Shown here piece by piece: positions 1 through 7,321 of a stretch of 13,470 nt of DNA. How positions within the stretch are numbered: position 1 is the stretch's first letter; every line of letters begins with the position of its first letter. The notes beneath the pieces are model-generated. The model was not told where the DNA came from and made no database searches. It worked only from the letters and a program-made list of their open reading frames with translations. The stretch is from positions 1 to 13,470 of the forward strand of contig JAFSFK010000145.1 in NCBI GenBank assembly GCA_017435245.1. The letters run 5' to 3'. Origin of the DNA: Oscillospiraceae bacterium. Its GTDB lineage: Bacteria; Bacillota; Clostridia; Oscillospirales; Oscillospiraceae. A program made the translations under genes and the position numbers.

Positions 1-156
1 CACGGGGAGGGCGGCTTTGATTGCGGGAGCAATCAACTCAGCGCCTCACCGTGTCGCCTCTTTGCCTACTTTCTTGGCGAAACAAGAAAGTAGGTCGCCT
101 ACGGCGAAATCATTTGTACGCAGCATATAACTGCTCGATAACCCGGAATTTAAATT
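1..156. repeat. Partial intergenic hairpin repeat R1 (right end only)
   Basis: Noncoding stretch downstream of the minus-strand operon. It holds three perfect stem-loops: 17-36 (arm TTGATTGC, loop GGGA), 65-94 (12-bp arm CCTACTTTCTTG, 6-nt loop) and 95-107 (TCGCC-TAC-GGCGA). About 135-155, read on the minus strand, gives AATTCCGGGTTATCGAGCAG, the border sequence shared with the other repeats in this window. The left end lies outside the window. No T-tract terminator follows the operon, so these hairpins may serve as its 3' end; that is inference. Confidence 0.7.
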
Positions 157-165
157 TATCACCTA

Positions 166-1119
166 TTATTTCAGCACATAAGGGCAATTTTCGCCCTTTA
201 ATACATCGATGGCATTCCGGACGCTCATCAGACCCATATTGGACACCGCCTCGGCGGTGTGGGCACCGCTGTGGGGCGTGAAGATGACTCTGGGCAGACC
301 CTTCAGAGGAGAATCCAGCAAAGGCTCCTGCTCGAAAGCATCCAGACCCAGACCGCCCAAGTGACCGGACTGAATAGCCTCGGCAGCGGCAGCCTCATCG
401 ATGAGACTGCCACGGGCGGTGTTGATGATGATCACACCCTTTTTCATCTTTTCGATCCGCTCCCGGCTGATCATATGCCGGGTACTGTCGTTGAGAGGCA
501 CGTGCAGAGAAACCACATCGGCGCTCTGCAGCAGCTCCTCCAGCTCCATACGGCGGATGCCGTGTTCGGCTGCAAAGGCTTCGTCAAAGTAGGGGTCGTA
601 GGCCACCACATCCATCTCGAATGCCTTGGCCCGAAGGGCCAGCCGCTTGCCGATGGCACCCATACCCACGATGCCCAGGGTACGCCCGGCCAGCTCCACG
701 CCCTCACTTCTGGGCCACAGGCCGTCAGTGACTGCCTGGTGCAGCTGGGGGATGTTCCGGCAAGCGCAAAGCATCAGCGCAAATGCCAGCTCGCACACGG
801 CGGTGGAGTTGGCGCCGGGGGTGTTGCACACGGCGATGCCCTTGGCCTTGGCAGCCGCCAGATCCACCCGGTCCACGCCCACACCGTAGCGGGAAATGAC
901 CTTAACGCAATCGGGCATTTTCTCGATCACATCGGCAGTGATGTAGTCCAGACCTGCCACATAGGCATCGCAGCCCTGAATGCGCTCCAGGATCTGCTCG
1001 CCAGCCAGAGGCACGCCCAGATCATTGTAAACGATCTCATCAAAGAAGCTCTCCAGCAAGGCTTTGGCCTTGGCGTTCTGGGGCTTTAAGAAAGAAGTGG
1101 AAGTAACCAGCGCTTTCAT
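166..1119 (-). CDS. D-2-hydroxyacid dehydrogenase (phosphoglycerate dehydrogenase-like, no ACT domain)
   Basis: 317-residue NAD-dependent 2-hydroxyacid dehydrogenase, a family that interconverts 2-hydroxy and 2-keto acids in the cytoplasm. Visible features are the Rossmann motif GIVGMGAIG at 149-157 and the catalytic set Arg236 (NTARG), Glu265 (EQEP) and His283 (TPH). The 29-residue Arg-to-Glu spacing equals that of E. coli SerA. It ends without the ACT regulatory domain of serine-biosynthetic SerA, so it need not make serine. The ATG at 1119 was chosen over an in-frame start at 1236 because GAGGAAAC precedes it and the longer form would run deep into the upstream gene. It is the last gene of the operon, 7 nt after the isomerase-like gene, with its ribosome binding site over that stop codon. 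In this context it may reduce or oxidise a 2-keto/2-hydroxy sugar acid (inference). Family is confident; substrate is unknown. Confidence 0.9.
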   Translation of the reverse strand: MKALVTSTSFLKPQNAKAKALLESFFDEIVYNDLGVPLAGEQILERIQGCDAYVAGLDYITADVIEKMPDCVKVISRYGVGVDRVDLAAAKAKGIAVCNTPGANSTAVCELAFALMLCACRNIPQLHQAVTDGLWPRSEGVELAGRTLGIVGMGAIGKRLALRAKAFEMDVVAYDPYFDEAFAAEHGIRRMELEELLQSADVVSLHVPLNDSTRHMISRERIEKMKKGVIIINTARGSLIDEAAAAEAIQSGHLGGLGLDAFEQEPLLDSPLKGLPRVIFTPHSGAHTAEAVSNMGLMSVRNAIDVLKGENCPYVLK

Positions 1120-1126
1120 AGTTTCC

Positions 1127-1729
1127 TCACTTCCAGTTGGGGTTATCGATGATGGCAGGCTTACCGTCCCGCTCCACCAGCAGCTTGCGGTAGCCCTTGG
1201 TCTCGATGGTACCGTAGTCATGACCGGCATCGGCACGGAACACGAAGAAGGTCACCAGCTGCTCATCAGCGCTGACGTTGATGCTGCGGTGGGCGTAACG
1301 CTTGGGAACATAAACCGCCTCGCCGGGACGCAGCTCCTGGGCAGACCAGTCACCCTCGGGATTTTCCATCAGCATATAGCCGTGGCCCTTCAGGCAGTAG
1401 TAGACTTCGCCGGTCTCCAGAATGGTGTGGAAGTGACCCTTGGTGAAGTAGTACTCGTCACCCACCTTGCCGGGATTGACGATGGAGCAGCCGAAGGCCA
1501 GGTCGCCCTCGTGCTCGGGGACGGGCAGGCCGTGGAACTCGTAGATGATCTCGTCATTTTCAGCAACCTTTGCCTGCAGAGCAGCTTCATCTGCGAACAT
1601 GCCGCTCATCTGGCTTAAGTACCGCTTGCCGGTCTGCACAGTCTTGGACAGACCCGTCTTGGGGTCAAAATCGATGGTGCAGCCACGGATAAAATCCAGT
1701 GCCTTTTCAGAAACATTAAATCCAGCCAT
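1127..1729 (-). CDS. Cupin-type (archaeal-type) glucose-6-phosphate isomerase homologue
   Basis: 200-residue single cupin resembling the metal-dependent glucose-6-phosphate isomerases first described in archaea (PF06560 type), unrelated to the usual bacterial Pgi fold. The metal ligands are visible: His99 and His101 in GHFH, Glu108 in GEVYY, and His147 in KRYAHRS. Their spacing matches the Pyrococcus furiosus enzyme (H88, H90, E97, H136) with a constant offset of 11. Members interconvert fructose-6-phosphate and glucose-6-phosphate with Fe, Mn or a similar metal. The ATG at 1729 follows a near-perfect AAGGAGGAGA, 13 nt after the preceding stop. Beside a sugar kinase and several dehydrogenases it probably isomerises a phosphorylated aldose/ketose pair of the operon's substrate rather than acting in central glycolysis (inference). 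Confidence 0.88.
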   Translation of the reverse strand: MAGFNVSEKALDFIRGCTIDFDPKTGLSKTVQTGKRYLSQMSGMFADEAALQAKVAENDEIIYEFHGLPVPEHEGDLAFGCSIVNPGKVGDEYYFTKGHFHTILETGEVYYCLKGHGYMLMENPEGDWSAQELRPGEAVYVPKRYAHRSINVSADEQLVTFFVFRADAGHDYGTIETKGYRKLLVERDGKPAIIDNPNWK

Positions 1730-1742
1730 TTTGATCTCCTCC

Positions 1743-2687
1743 TTAGTTCACTTCCGCAGCGATGCGGGACATTTCCTTCAGCCGCTCGCCCAAAATTTCA
1801 GTGTGGAACACATCGGCGATGACCTGAGTCCAGCCGTAAATGAAGTACATCCAGCCATCGATGACTGTCACGCCACGGCTGTCTGCCTGTGCCAGTGCCT
1901 GGTGCATAAACTTCCGTTCGCCCCGGTAGTTGAGCTCCCAAACCAGGGCATTTTCCGGGAATACGGCGGCATCGGTCAGCGGCGAACCGGGACGGTCCTT
2001 GCCCAGGCCGGTGGCGTTGATGACCAAAGATCCCTTACCCATCTTGGCCATCTGCGCATCGTTCTGACCCGGTTCAGGCGTTAAGTAATACTCGGCGGGA
2101 ATGGTGCCGGGATAGAACTTGTCATTGATGTGCTGCAGTTCCTCCAGGCGGGCCCGGCTGCGGTTGCAGACCACGATCTTGGCAGGAGAATTCTCCTTGC
2201 TGAAGTTTCTCATATAGTAAGAGCACATGCTGATGCAGCTGCCGCCCGCACCCATAATGAACACGCCGGCCTCAGGATTGTTCTTCCAGTAGTTCTCGGG
2301 AACATATTCTTCCATCGCCATACCGCAGGTGATGGGATCCTTGGCATCGCAGCAGAACTTATCGCCGTCCTTGTAAATAGAGGAGATCTCGCCGAACTGC
2401 TTGGCGTAAGTGCCTTCCACGTCAAACAGATCGTGGGCAGCGTTGTACAGGTCGATTTTGTGGGTGGTGACCAGCGCACCCAGGGACAGAGGATCGTCCT
2501 TGAGGAACTGGACCACTTCCCGGTAAACCTCCGGCTTTTCGTGGATAGCGATATCGATGCCCTTCATCACAGCGTTTTCAAAGCCCAGCGCCTTCGCCCA
2601 CTTGGGGAACACCTTCATAATGGAAGAAGATCCGGTGGTAACGCCGATAAAATACATAGTCGGCTGGGTTGCTTTTTCCAGAATCAT
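1743..2687 (-). CDS. Shikimate dehydrogenase-like (AroE-family) oxidoreductase, divergent
   Basis: 314 residues with the AroE two-domain plan: an N-terminal substrate-binding domain (about 10-125) and a C-terminal Rossmann domain (about 135-290). Family marks are Lys77 in VTTHK, the expected catalytic lysine; Asp117, the best match to the catalytic aspartate; GAGGS at 146-150; NRSR at 175-178, an arginine pattern that usually favours NADP; and NATGLG at 224-229. It departs from true shikimate dehydrogenases: the usual NTD around the catalytic aspartate is AKD, and the late DG..M...QG block reads DGWMYFIYGW, without the substrate-binding glutamine. The operon has no other shikimate-pathway gene, so a polyol, cyclitol or keto-sugar acid is more likely than shikimate (inference). 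The start is 1 nt after the hydrolase stop, with AGGAGG inside that gene's last codons, implying translational coupling. Confidence 0.82.
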   Translation of the reverse strand: MILEKATQPTMYFIGVTTGSSSIMKVFPKWAKALGFENAVMKGIDIAIHEKPEVYREVVQFLKDDPLSLGALVTTHKIDLYNAAHDLFDVEGTYAKQFGEISSIYKDGDKFCCDAKDPITCGMAMEEYVPENYWKNNPEAGVFIMGAGGSCISMCSYYMRNFSKENSPAKIVVCNRSRARLEELQHINDKFYPGTIPAEYYLTPEPGQNDAQMAKMGKGSLVINATGLGKDRPGSPLTDAAVFPENALVWELNYRGERKFMHQALAQADSRGVTVIDGWMYFIYGWTQVIADVFHTEILGERLKEMSRIAAEVN

Positions 2688-2688
2688 T

Positions 2689-3630
2689 TTATTTTCCTCC
2701 TAGGCACAAAATCTGTGCAGCATTTGTTTCATACATTTTCCGAATGCTTTTCTCCGGTATTCCGGCAGAAATCAGCATATTTTTGTAATCTTTTAATAGA
2801 TAATCAAGGCCCATATCGGCAGCACCGTAACTGCGCAGCCGGGCGGCAGTGGTGTCCAGACTCAGCACGATTCTTTCGTCAAGACCTGCTTCGCACATTT
2901 TGCCGATCAGCGCCAGCTCCTGAGCGTGGGATACATATTTGAGCCGGTTCACGCTGTCGTAGCACAGGTAGCACCCGGCAGCCATCACTTCCTTATGCAG
3001 TCCGGGATCGGGGATCGTCCTGTCCAGATGGCAGATGAGGATCCGGTGGGCAGGAACGCCGCAGCCTTCAAAAAGCTTCAGCATCCGGGTAAGGTCGGTG
3101 TCCTTCTCCGTATGGATCAGCACCGGGGCACCGGTCTGAGCAGCAGTTGCCGCCACTGCGGAAAAGAGTTTTTGGTTTACATAATCTTCCAATCCCCCAT
3201 CGTCCCAAGCAGCCTTCACCATACCGGCCTTGGCACTGCCGCACTCGGTCATGCCCTCGGTGATCTCCCGGCAGAACCGATCCACCAGCGCAGTTTCGGT
3301 CAATGCCCCCAGATCTTCTTCAGCAAAGGCCTTTTTGTGAAAACCGGTAACGGCGACGATGTTCACACCACTGTCTTTACTCAGCCGCAAAAGCTTTTCT
3401 GCATCCCGTCCAAAACCGCCGGGCTGGGCATCTACGATGGTAGCGCCCCCGGCAAGGCGGTAGTCCTTTAGCTCCTGCAAAGACTTATTGTAATCGTCCA
3501 TACACAGGGCAGGATTCAGTTCATATCCCGGACCCTTGCGCAGCCAGATATGCTCGTGGCACTGGATGTGTCCCAGCTGCTCCGCCGGCAGATCGCCGGT
3601 CACCGTGCGGATCTTAGAATTCGATAACAT
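2689..3630 (-). CDS. Phosphotriesterase-family metallohydrolase, probable sugar lactonase
   Basis: 313-residue TIM-barrel hydrolase of the phosphotriesterase family (PF02126). The full binuclear metal site is visible: His25 and His27 in the N-terminal HEH, Lys139 as the expected carbamylated bridging lysine in GMVKAAWD, His173 in LIHTEKD, His201 in ICHLD and Asp259 in LSLDTT. Despite the family name, several bacterial members from sugar operons hydrolyse sugar lactones, including phosphorylated ones. Here the neighbours supply two sugar dehydrogenases that could make the lactone and a kinase that could add the phosphate, so lactonase is the favoured role (inference). The start at 3630 is preceded by AAGGG at 8 nt and overlaps the dehydrogenase gene by 17 nt. 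An upstream in-frame start at 3657 lacks a ribosome binding site. Confidence 0.87.
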   Translation of the reverse strand: MLSNSKIRTVTGDLPAEQLGHIQCHEHIWLRKGPGYELNPALCMDDYNKSLQELKDYRLAGGATIVDAQPGGFGRDAEKLLRLSKDSGVNIVAVTGFHKKAFAEEDLGALTETALVDRFCREITEGMTECGSAKAGMVKAAWDDGGLEDYVNQKLFSAVAATAAQTGAPVLIHTEKDTDLTRMLKLFEGCGVPAHRILICHLDRTIPDPGLHKEVMAAGCYLCYDSVNRLKYVSHAQELALIGKMCEAGLDERIVLSLDTTAARLRSYGAADMGLDYLLKDYKNMLISAGIPEKSIRKMYETNAAQILCLGGK

Positions 3631-4651
3631 GCTTGATACCCTTAGCCTGGCGGGCATTCTCGAAGGCGGTGAGAACGTCCTTCAGCTGGTAGCGGTGGGT
3701 GATCATCTCGTTGACGTTCAGCAGACCCAGGGAGACGAACTCCAGCGTCTTGCGGAACTGAGAGATGGAGGACCGGGTGGAGCCGGTAACGTACAGCTCC
3801 CGGTAGTGGATCAGGTTGGTGTCGATGGCAACAGGCTGCTTGGCAGCGGGGATACCGCCGAAGTAGTTGACACGGCCGCCGTAGTTCATCATAGGCAGCA
3901 CGGATGCCTGTACCGCAGGTACAGGGCAGGCGGTGATGGCAATATCCAGACCTCTGCCATTCGTCCACTTCTTGACGAAACCGGCAAGGTCGTCGCCGCA
4001 ATAGGTTTCTACGAAAGGCAGCTTTTTCTTGACCGCTTCCAAACGCTCAGCGGAGATATCGTTCATCAGCACCGCAGCGCCTGCCATATGTAAAAGCATG
4101 GCGTGGCAGAAACCGATGGGACCTGCGCCCACCACCATGGCGTATTCGCCGGGGTGCACAAAACACTTGGTAAAGCCGTTGTAGGCGCAGCTCAAAGGCT
4201 CAGTGACCGCAGCCTCAGCGGGGCTAACGCCCTTGGGCAGAACCATCAGATTGCCCCGGGTGACGGCGTCGGCAGGGATCTTCACATACTCGGCGAAAGC
4301 ACCGTCCATATTGATACCGAATGCCCGGTACTCGTCGCACAGGTGGAACTTACCGTCCACGCAGCGGTCACAAATACCGCAGCCGATATTGGGCTGCATC
4401 GCCACCTGCATACCCTCTTTGTAGAAGGGAACATTCTTGCCCACCTTCACGATGGTACCGGCAAACTCGTGGCCCAGGATCAGGGGATGCTCCGCATCCA
4501 CGCCCGTCTGGCCGTTTTGCCACATACGCACGTCGGTGCCGCAGACGGCGGCGGAGTCGGTTTTCAGCAGGATCTCATCATCATTGATCTGGGGAACGGG
4601 GACCTCCTCCAGGCGAATATCCTGAGGACCGTAAAGTCTGAGTGCTAACAT
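3614..4651 (-). CDS. Zinc-dependent medium-chain alcohol/polyol dehydrogenase
   Basis: 345-residue member of the medium-chain dehydrogenase/reductase family (sorbitol/threonine dehydrogenase-like), which oxidises a secondary alcohol of a polyol, sugar or hydroxyacid with NAD(P). The catalytic zinc site is intact (Cys37, the GHE motif with His61/Glu62, and Glu151), and so is the structural zinc lobe (Cys91, Cys94, Cys97, Cys105). The nucleotide fold shows GAGPIG at 175-180, with Asp198 after the second strand, which usually means NAD rather than NADP. ATG 4651 is preferred over an adjacent TTG at 4654 because AAGGAGG sits 7 nt upstream. The gap to the preceding gene is 12 nt, with the ribosome binding site over its stop codon. 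Likely the second oxidation step of the pathway (inference). Confidence 0.92.
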   Translation of the reverse strand: MLALRLYGPQDIRLEEVPVPQINDDEILLKTDSAAVCGTDVRMWQNGQTGVDAEHPLILGHEFAGTIVKVGKNVPFYKEGMQVAMQPNIGCGICDRCVDGKFHLCDEYRAFGINMDGAFAEYVKIPADAVTRGNLMVLPKGVSPAEAAVTEPLSCAYNGFTKCFVHPGEYAMVVGAGPIGFCHAMLLHMAGAAVLMNDISAERLEAVKKKLPFVETYCGDDLAGFVKKWTNGRGLDIAITACPVPAVQASVLPMMNYGGRVNYFGGIPAAKQPVAIDTNLIHYRELYVTGSTRSSISQFRKTLEFVSLGLLNVNEMITHRYQLKDVLTAFENARQAKGIKHVIEF

Positions 4652-4663
4652 CAATTTACCTCC

Positions 4664-5686
4664 TTATCTGACGGTAACGATCTTCTTCTCGGTAATGGAG
4701 CAGTTGCCTGCCTCCACGGTGGCAACAGCCATACGGCCATCCACACCACTGACTTCCACGGGGGTGTCATTGAGAACGGCATTCACAAAGGAAGTATCCT
4801 CTGCCAGATAAGCATCGATGAACAGGGTCATCCAGCTGTTGATAAACGGCGTATTGGTGCCGTTTTCCACGGTGGTGCAGTGGACAAATTCCTTGTCGGA
4901 GCGGCCCACATTGATCTTTCCCTTGGTACCGATGATCTCCATCTTGGAGTCATAGCCGTACTGGACATAGGCAGCGCCGTCAATACAGAAGTGAACGCCG
5001 CTCTTCAGCGTGCCGTTCATCAAGACGCTGTCATAGTAGTCGGGATACTGCTCCTTTGCCTCGGGGTTGCGGAAATTTCCGGCAACAGCGTAAACGCTCT
5101 CGATGTCACTGCCGGCCATCCAGCGGACAGCATCGATATCGTGGCTGTTGACCTCTGCCAGGATGCCGTTGGACATCTTGATATCGTACATCCAGGGACG
5201 GGGCTTGCTGGGACCACGGGTGTTGGAGTGGATCTGCACCAGCTCACCGATGGCACCGCTGTCCACCAACCGCTTAGCCTCCCGGAAGCTGGCGTCGAAA
5301 CGGCGCATAAAGCCGATCTGCAGCTTGACCTCGGCCTTGTCGCAGGCTTCGATCATCTCATCGCATTCCTCTACGGTCATAGCCATAGGCTTCTCGCAGA
5401 AGATGTGCTTGCCGGCGGCGGCGCAGTCGATGACGATTTGCTTGTGCAGGTCTGTGGGTGCAACTACCACAACCGCATCCACCTGGGGATCGTTTAAAAT
5501 TTCGTGATAATCGGTGTAGTATTTGTCAATGCCCATTTCCTCGGCAGCAGCCTTGGCAGCAGCCTCTACTGCGTCAACGCAGGCCACCATCCGGGCATTT
5601 TCGATCTTATTTTTGTAGTTTCTTGCGTGGATCATACCGGCACGACCGCAGCCGATGAGGCAGATGCCCAGTTTCTTCTGTTCCAT
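4664..5686 (-). CDS. Gfo/Idh/MocA family sugar or inositol dehydrogenase
   Basis: 340-residue NAD(P)-dependent dehydrogenase with an N-terminal Rossmann fold (GCGRAG at 12-17) and the C-terminal alpha/beta domain of glucose-fructose oxidoreductase and myo-inositol 2-dehydrogenase (IolG). The catalytic EKP lysine is Lys99. The family's Asp-x3-His pair appears as Glu178-x3-His182 in EVNSHDID, a conservative Asp-to-Glu change. Members oxidise a ring or side-chain hydroxyl of sugars, inositols or sugar acids. ATG 5686 was chosen because GGAGG lies 8 nt upstream; an ATG at 5692 is only 2 nt from it. It is the second gene, 23 nt after the kinase. IolG-like inositol dehydrogenase is one candidate role, but other inositol genes are absent from the window. 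Confidence 0.9.
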   Translation of the reverse strand: MEQKKLGICLIGCGRAGMIHARNYKNKIENARMVACVDAVEAAAKAAAEEMGIDKYYTDYHEILNDPQVDAVVVVAPTDLHKQIVIDCAAAGKHIFCEKPMAMTVEECDEMIEACDKAEVKLQIGFMRRFDASFREAKRLVDSGAIGELVQIHSNTRGPSKPRPWMYDIKMSNGILAEVNSHDIDAVRWMAGSDIESVYAVAGNFRNPEAKEQYPDYYDSVLMNGTLKSGVHFCIDGAAYVQYGYDSKMEIIGTKGKINVGRSDKEFVHCTTVENGTNTPFINSWMTLFIDAYLAEDTSFVNAVLNDTPVEVSGVDGRMAVATVEAGNCSITEKKIVTVR

Positions 5687-5709
5687 AATCATATCCTCCA
5701 AAATCTAAA

Positions 5710-7218
5710 TTACAGTTTATTCAGCTTGGCGTACAGATCCTTCATCTGGACGGTTGCTTCTTCGTAAAGGTCCACATAGGGCACATATGCCTTGTGGACG
5801 GCTTCATCGGGGGTGAATACCTTGCCGGTCTGTATATTGGCCCGGGCAGCTTCCTTGATGTCCGCCACCGCACCGGTTCCGGCAGCCGCCAGCAGCGCCG
5901 TGCCCCACAGGGCCACATCGCTGCGGCTCAGGAGCGCAAAGCCGTGACCGGTAACATCTGCCAGGATCTGGGGCCAGACAGCAGATTTGGCACCGCCGCC
6001 AATGAGCTTGATGGTCTGTCCCTTTAAGGAGCTGTAATTGCTTTCCAGGCTCCGCAGAGTCAGCGCCAGATCATAGCTGAAGCCCTCCAGCAGACTGCGA
6101 TAGAAATGGCCCTTGTGGTGATTCCAGGTGTGCCCCATGATCAGCCCCTTCTGCTCCGAGTCAAAGGGCATAGCGCTGCCCCCCAAAAGACCGATATTCA
6201 GCATATTGCCGCTGCCCAGCGGTGCTTTAGACGCAAGCTCCTCTGCCTTTTGGAAATCCTTGTCCATAAAGGTCTCCACAAACCAGTCGATGGCGATGCC
6301 GGAGCCCTGGATATACTTATGGGCGTAATAGCCGGAGGAATCCATAGCGCCGATCACATCGTAGTTGCGTTTTTTCTCATCCAGCTTCACATCCTCCACC
6401 ATAGCGCTGACAGCGCCGTAGGAGCTTGCCTCGAAGATCATATCGCCATCGTCAAAGACCGCCGAGCCGATGCATCCGCTGACCTTGTCACCGGCACCGG
6501 CAACCAGAGGAATGCCGGATTTCAGCCCCAGCTGCTTTGCCATCTCATCACTTAAGTAGCCACCCACATCGGTACCGTTCACGATCCTGGGCAGCAGCGC
6601 TTTATCCACGCCCATTTTTTCGCAAAGCTCCTGGGACCAGCTGCGGCTGCGGATATCCGCCATCCCTGTCCAGGTGATGAGGGAATTGTCCATACAGGCA
6701 TCTGCCACCGGGATCCCGGAGAGCTTACCGATAACATAGCCGTTTAACATCACATATTTTGCGATGCGCTTATGCTCCTGGGGAAACTCGTTTTTAAACC
6801 AGTCGTACTTGGCGCACATCACCGGGGCGTTGGTGCCGCAGATGGAGAACAGATCGTCGGCAAACAGCTCTCTCTGCCGGTTGGCGTAGGGAAGATACCG
6901 GCTGTCCAGAGAGCAGGACCAGGTGGTCACATCCTCCCAGTTCTCATCCACCCCCATCGCACCGGCCATCTGACCGGTAAAGGCCACGGCGCACACATCC
7001 TCTGCCCTTTCCCCCAGCTGGACAGCACTCTTGCGGATGCAGCGCAGAACGCTGCCGTAAAGCTCCGGTCCGTGCTGTAGGAAAATACCGGGTCCCGGAC
7101 GCTCATCCGGCACCGGCTCGCTGGCCATCGCCAGGCAGTTTCCCCCAAGATCGTACACACCGGTCTTGATGAAGCTGGTTCCCAGATCCACCGCCATAAA
7201 CAGCTTGGAACCTCTCAT
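5710..7218 (-). CDS. FGGY-family carbohydrate kinase (xylulokinase/gluconokinase-like)
   Basis: 502-residue ATP-dependent carbohydrate kinase of the two-domain FGGY family, which phosphorylates ketoses, sugar acids or polyols. Visible features are the N-terminal phosphate-binding DLGTS at 11-15, TGQM at 81-84 as in xylulokinases, the expected catalytic base Asp244 in AGAGDKVSG, and the C-terminal ATP-binding GGGAKS at 407-412 followed by ILADVTG. Length is normal for the family. ATG 7218 has AAAGGGG about 7 nt upstream; the longer reading frame back to 7407 crosses the promoter and an intergenic palindrome and was rejected. It is the first gene of the operon, with a leader of about 40 nt carrying tandem 10-bp repeats. 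The substrate cannot be read from sequence; a keto-sugar or oxidised polyol made by the neighbouring dehydrogenases is plausible. Confidence 0.92.
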   Translation of the reverse strand: MRGSKLFMAVDLGTSFIKTGVYDLGGNCLAMASEPVPDERPGPGIFLQHGPELYGSVLRCIRKSAVQLGERAEDVCAVAFTGQMAGAMGVDENWEDVTTWSCSLDSRYLPYANRQRELFADDLFSICGTNAPVMCAKYDWFKNEFPQEHKRIAKYVMLNGYVIGKLSGIPVADACMDNSLITWTGMADIRSRSWSQELCEKMGVDKALLPRIVNGTDVGGYLSDEMAKQLGLKSGIPLVAGAGDKVSGCIGSAVFDDGDMIFEASSYGAVSAMVEDVKLDEKKRNYDVIGAMDSSGYYAHKYIQGSGIAIDWFVETFMDKDFQKAEELASKAPLGSGNMLNIGLLGGSAMPFDSEQKGLIMGHTWNHHKGHFYRSLLEGFSYDLALTLRSLESNYSSLKGQTIKLIGGGAKSAVWPQILADVTGHGFALLSRSDVALWGTALLAAAGTGAVADIKEAARANIQTGKVFTPDEAVHKAYVPYVDLYEEATVQMKDLYAKLNKL

Positions 7219-7244
7219 ACCCAATCCCCTTTCAATTTTCGGTT

Positions 7245-7264
7245 GTTTTCGTTTGTTTTCGTTT
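7245..7264 (-). promoter_or_regulatory. Tandem 10-bp direct repeat, putative operator over the transcription start
   Basis: On the minus strand AAACGAAAAC occurs twice back to back, with a third copy (AACCGAAAAT, two mismatches) at 7235-7244. The period of about one helical turn and the position directly after the -10 box, across the expected start site, fit a repressor operator. TTTCGTTT-like half-sites are common for DeoR-family sugar regulators, but the regulator here is unknown. Confidence 0.5.
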
Positions 7265-7293
7265 ATTGTAGCATTTAACAAAATAAAAATCAA
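7265..7293 (-). promoter_or_regulatory. Sigma-A promoter of the seven-gene operon
   Basis: On the minus strand the -35 box TTGATT (7293-7288) and the -10 box TACAAT (7270-7265) are separated by exactly 17 nt. The expected start is near 7258, leaving a leader of about 40 nt before the kinase ATG. Confidence 0.75.
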
Positions 7294-7294
7294 T

Positions 7295-7310
7295 ACGCAA
7301 ACACGCAAAC
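7295..7310 (-). promoter_or_regulatory. Tandem 8-bp direct repeat just upstream of the -35 box
   Basis: GTTTGCGT is repeated twice without a gap on the minus strand, 1 nt upstream of the -35 box. Its reverse complement, ACGCAAAC, differs by one base from ACGAAAAC in the repeats beyond the -10 box, so the promoter is bracketed by inverted pairs of similar half-sites. An activator or repressor site is likely; the protein is not encoded in the window as far as I can tell. Confidence 0.45.
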
Positions 7311-7321
7311 CTGAAAACAAA

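Noticed and set aside
21..281. An 86-codon plus-strand frame at the left edge
   Set aside because: It runs through the R1 hairpins and into the antisense of the dehydrogenase gene. The translation is low-complexity and unsupported.
259..1089. A 276-codon plus-strand frame opposite the hydroxyacid dehydrogenase, and similar frames opposite the other operon genes
   Set aside because: They are shadows of clearly recognisable enzymes on the other strand, with no start signals or family motifs.
1120..1236. N-terminal extension of the hydroxyacid dehydrogenase
   Set aside because: It would overlap the isomerase-like gene by over 100 nt. The internal ATG at 1119 has its own ribosome binding site and matches the family's N-terminus.
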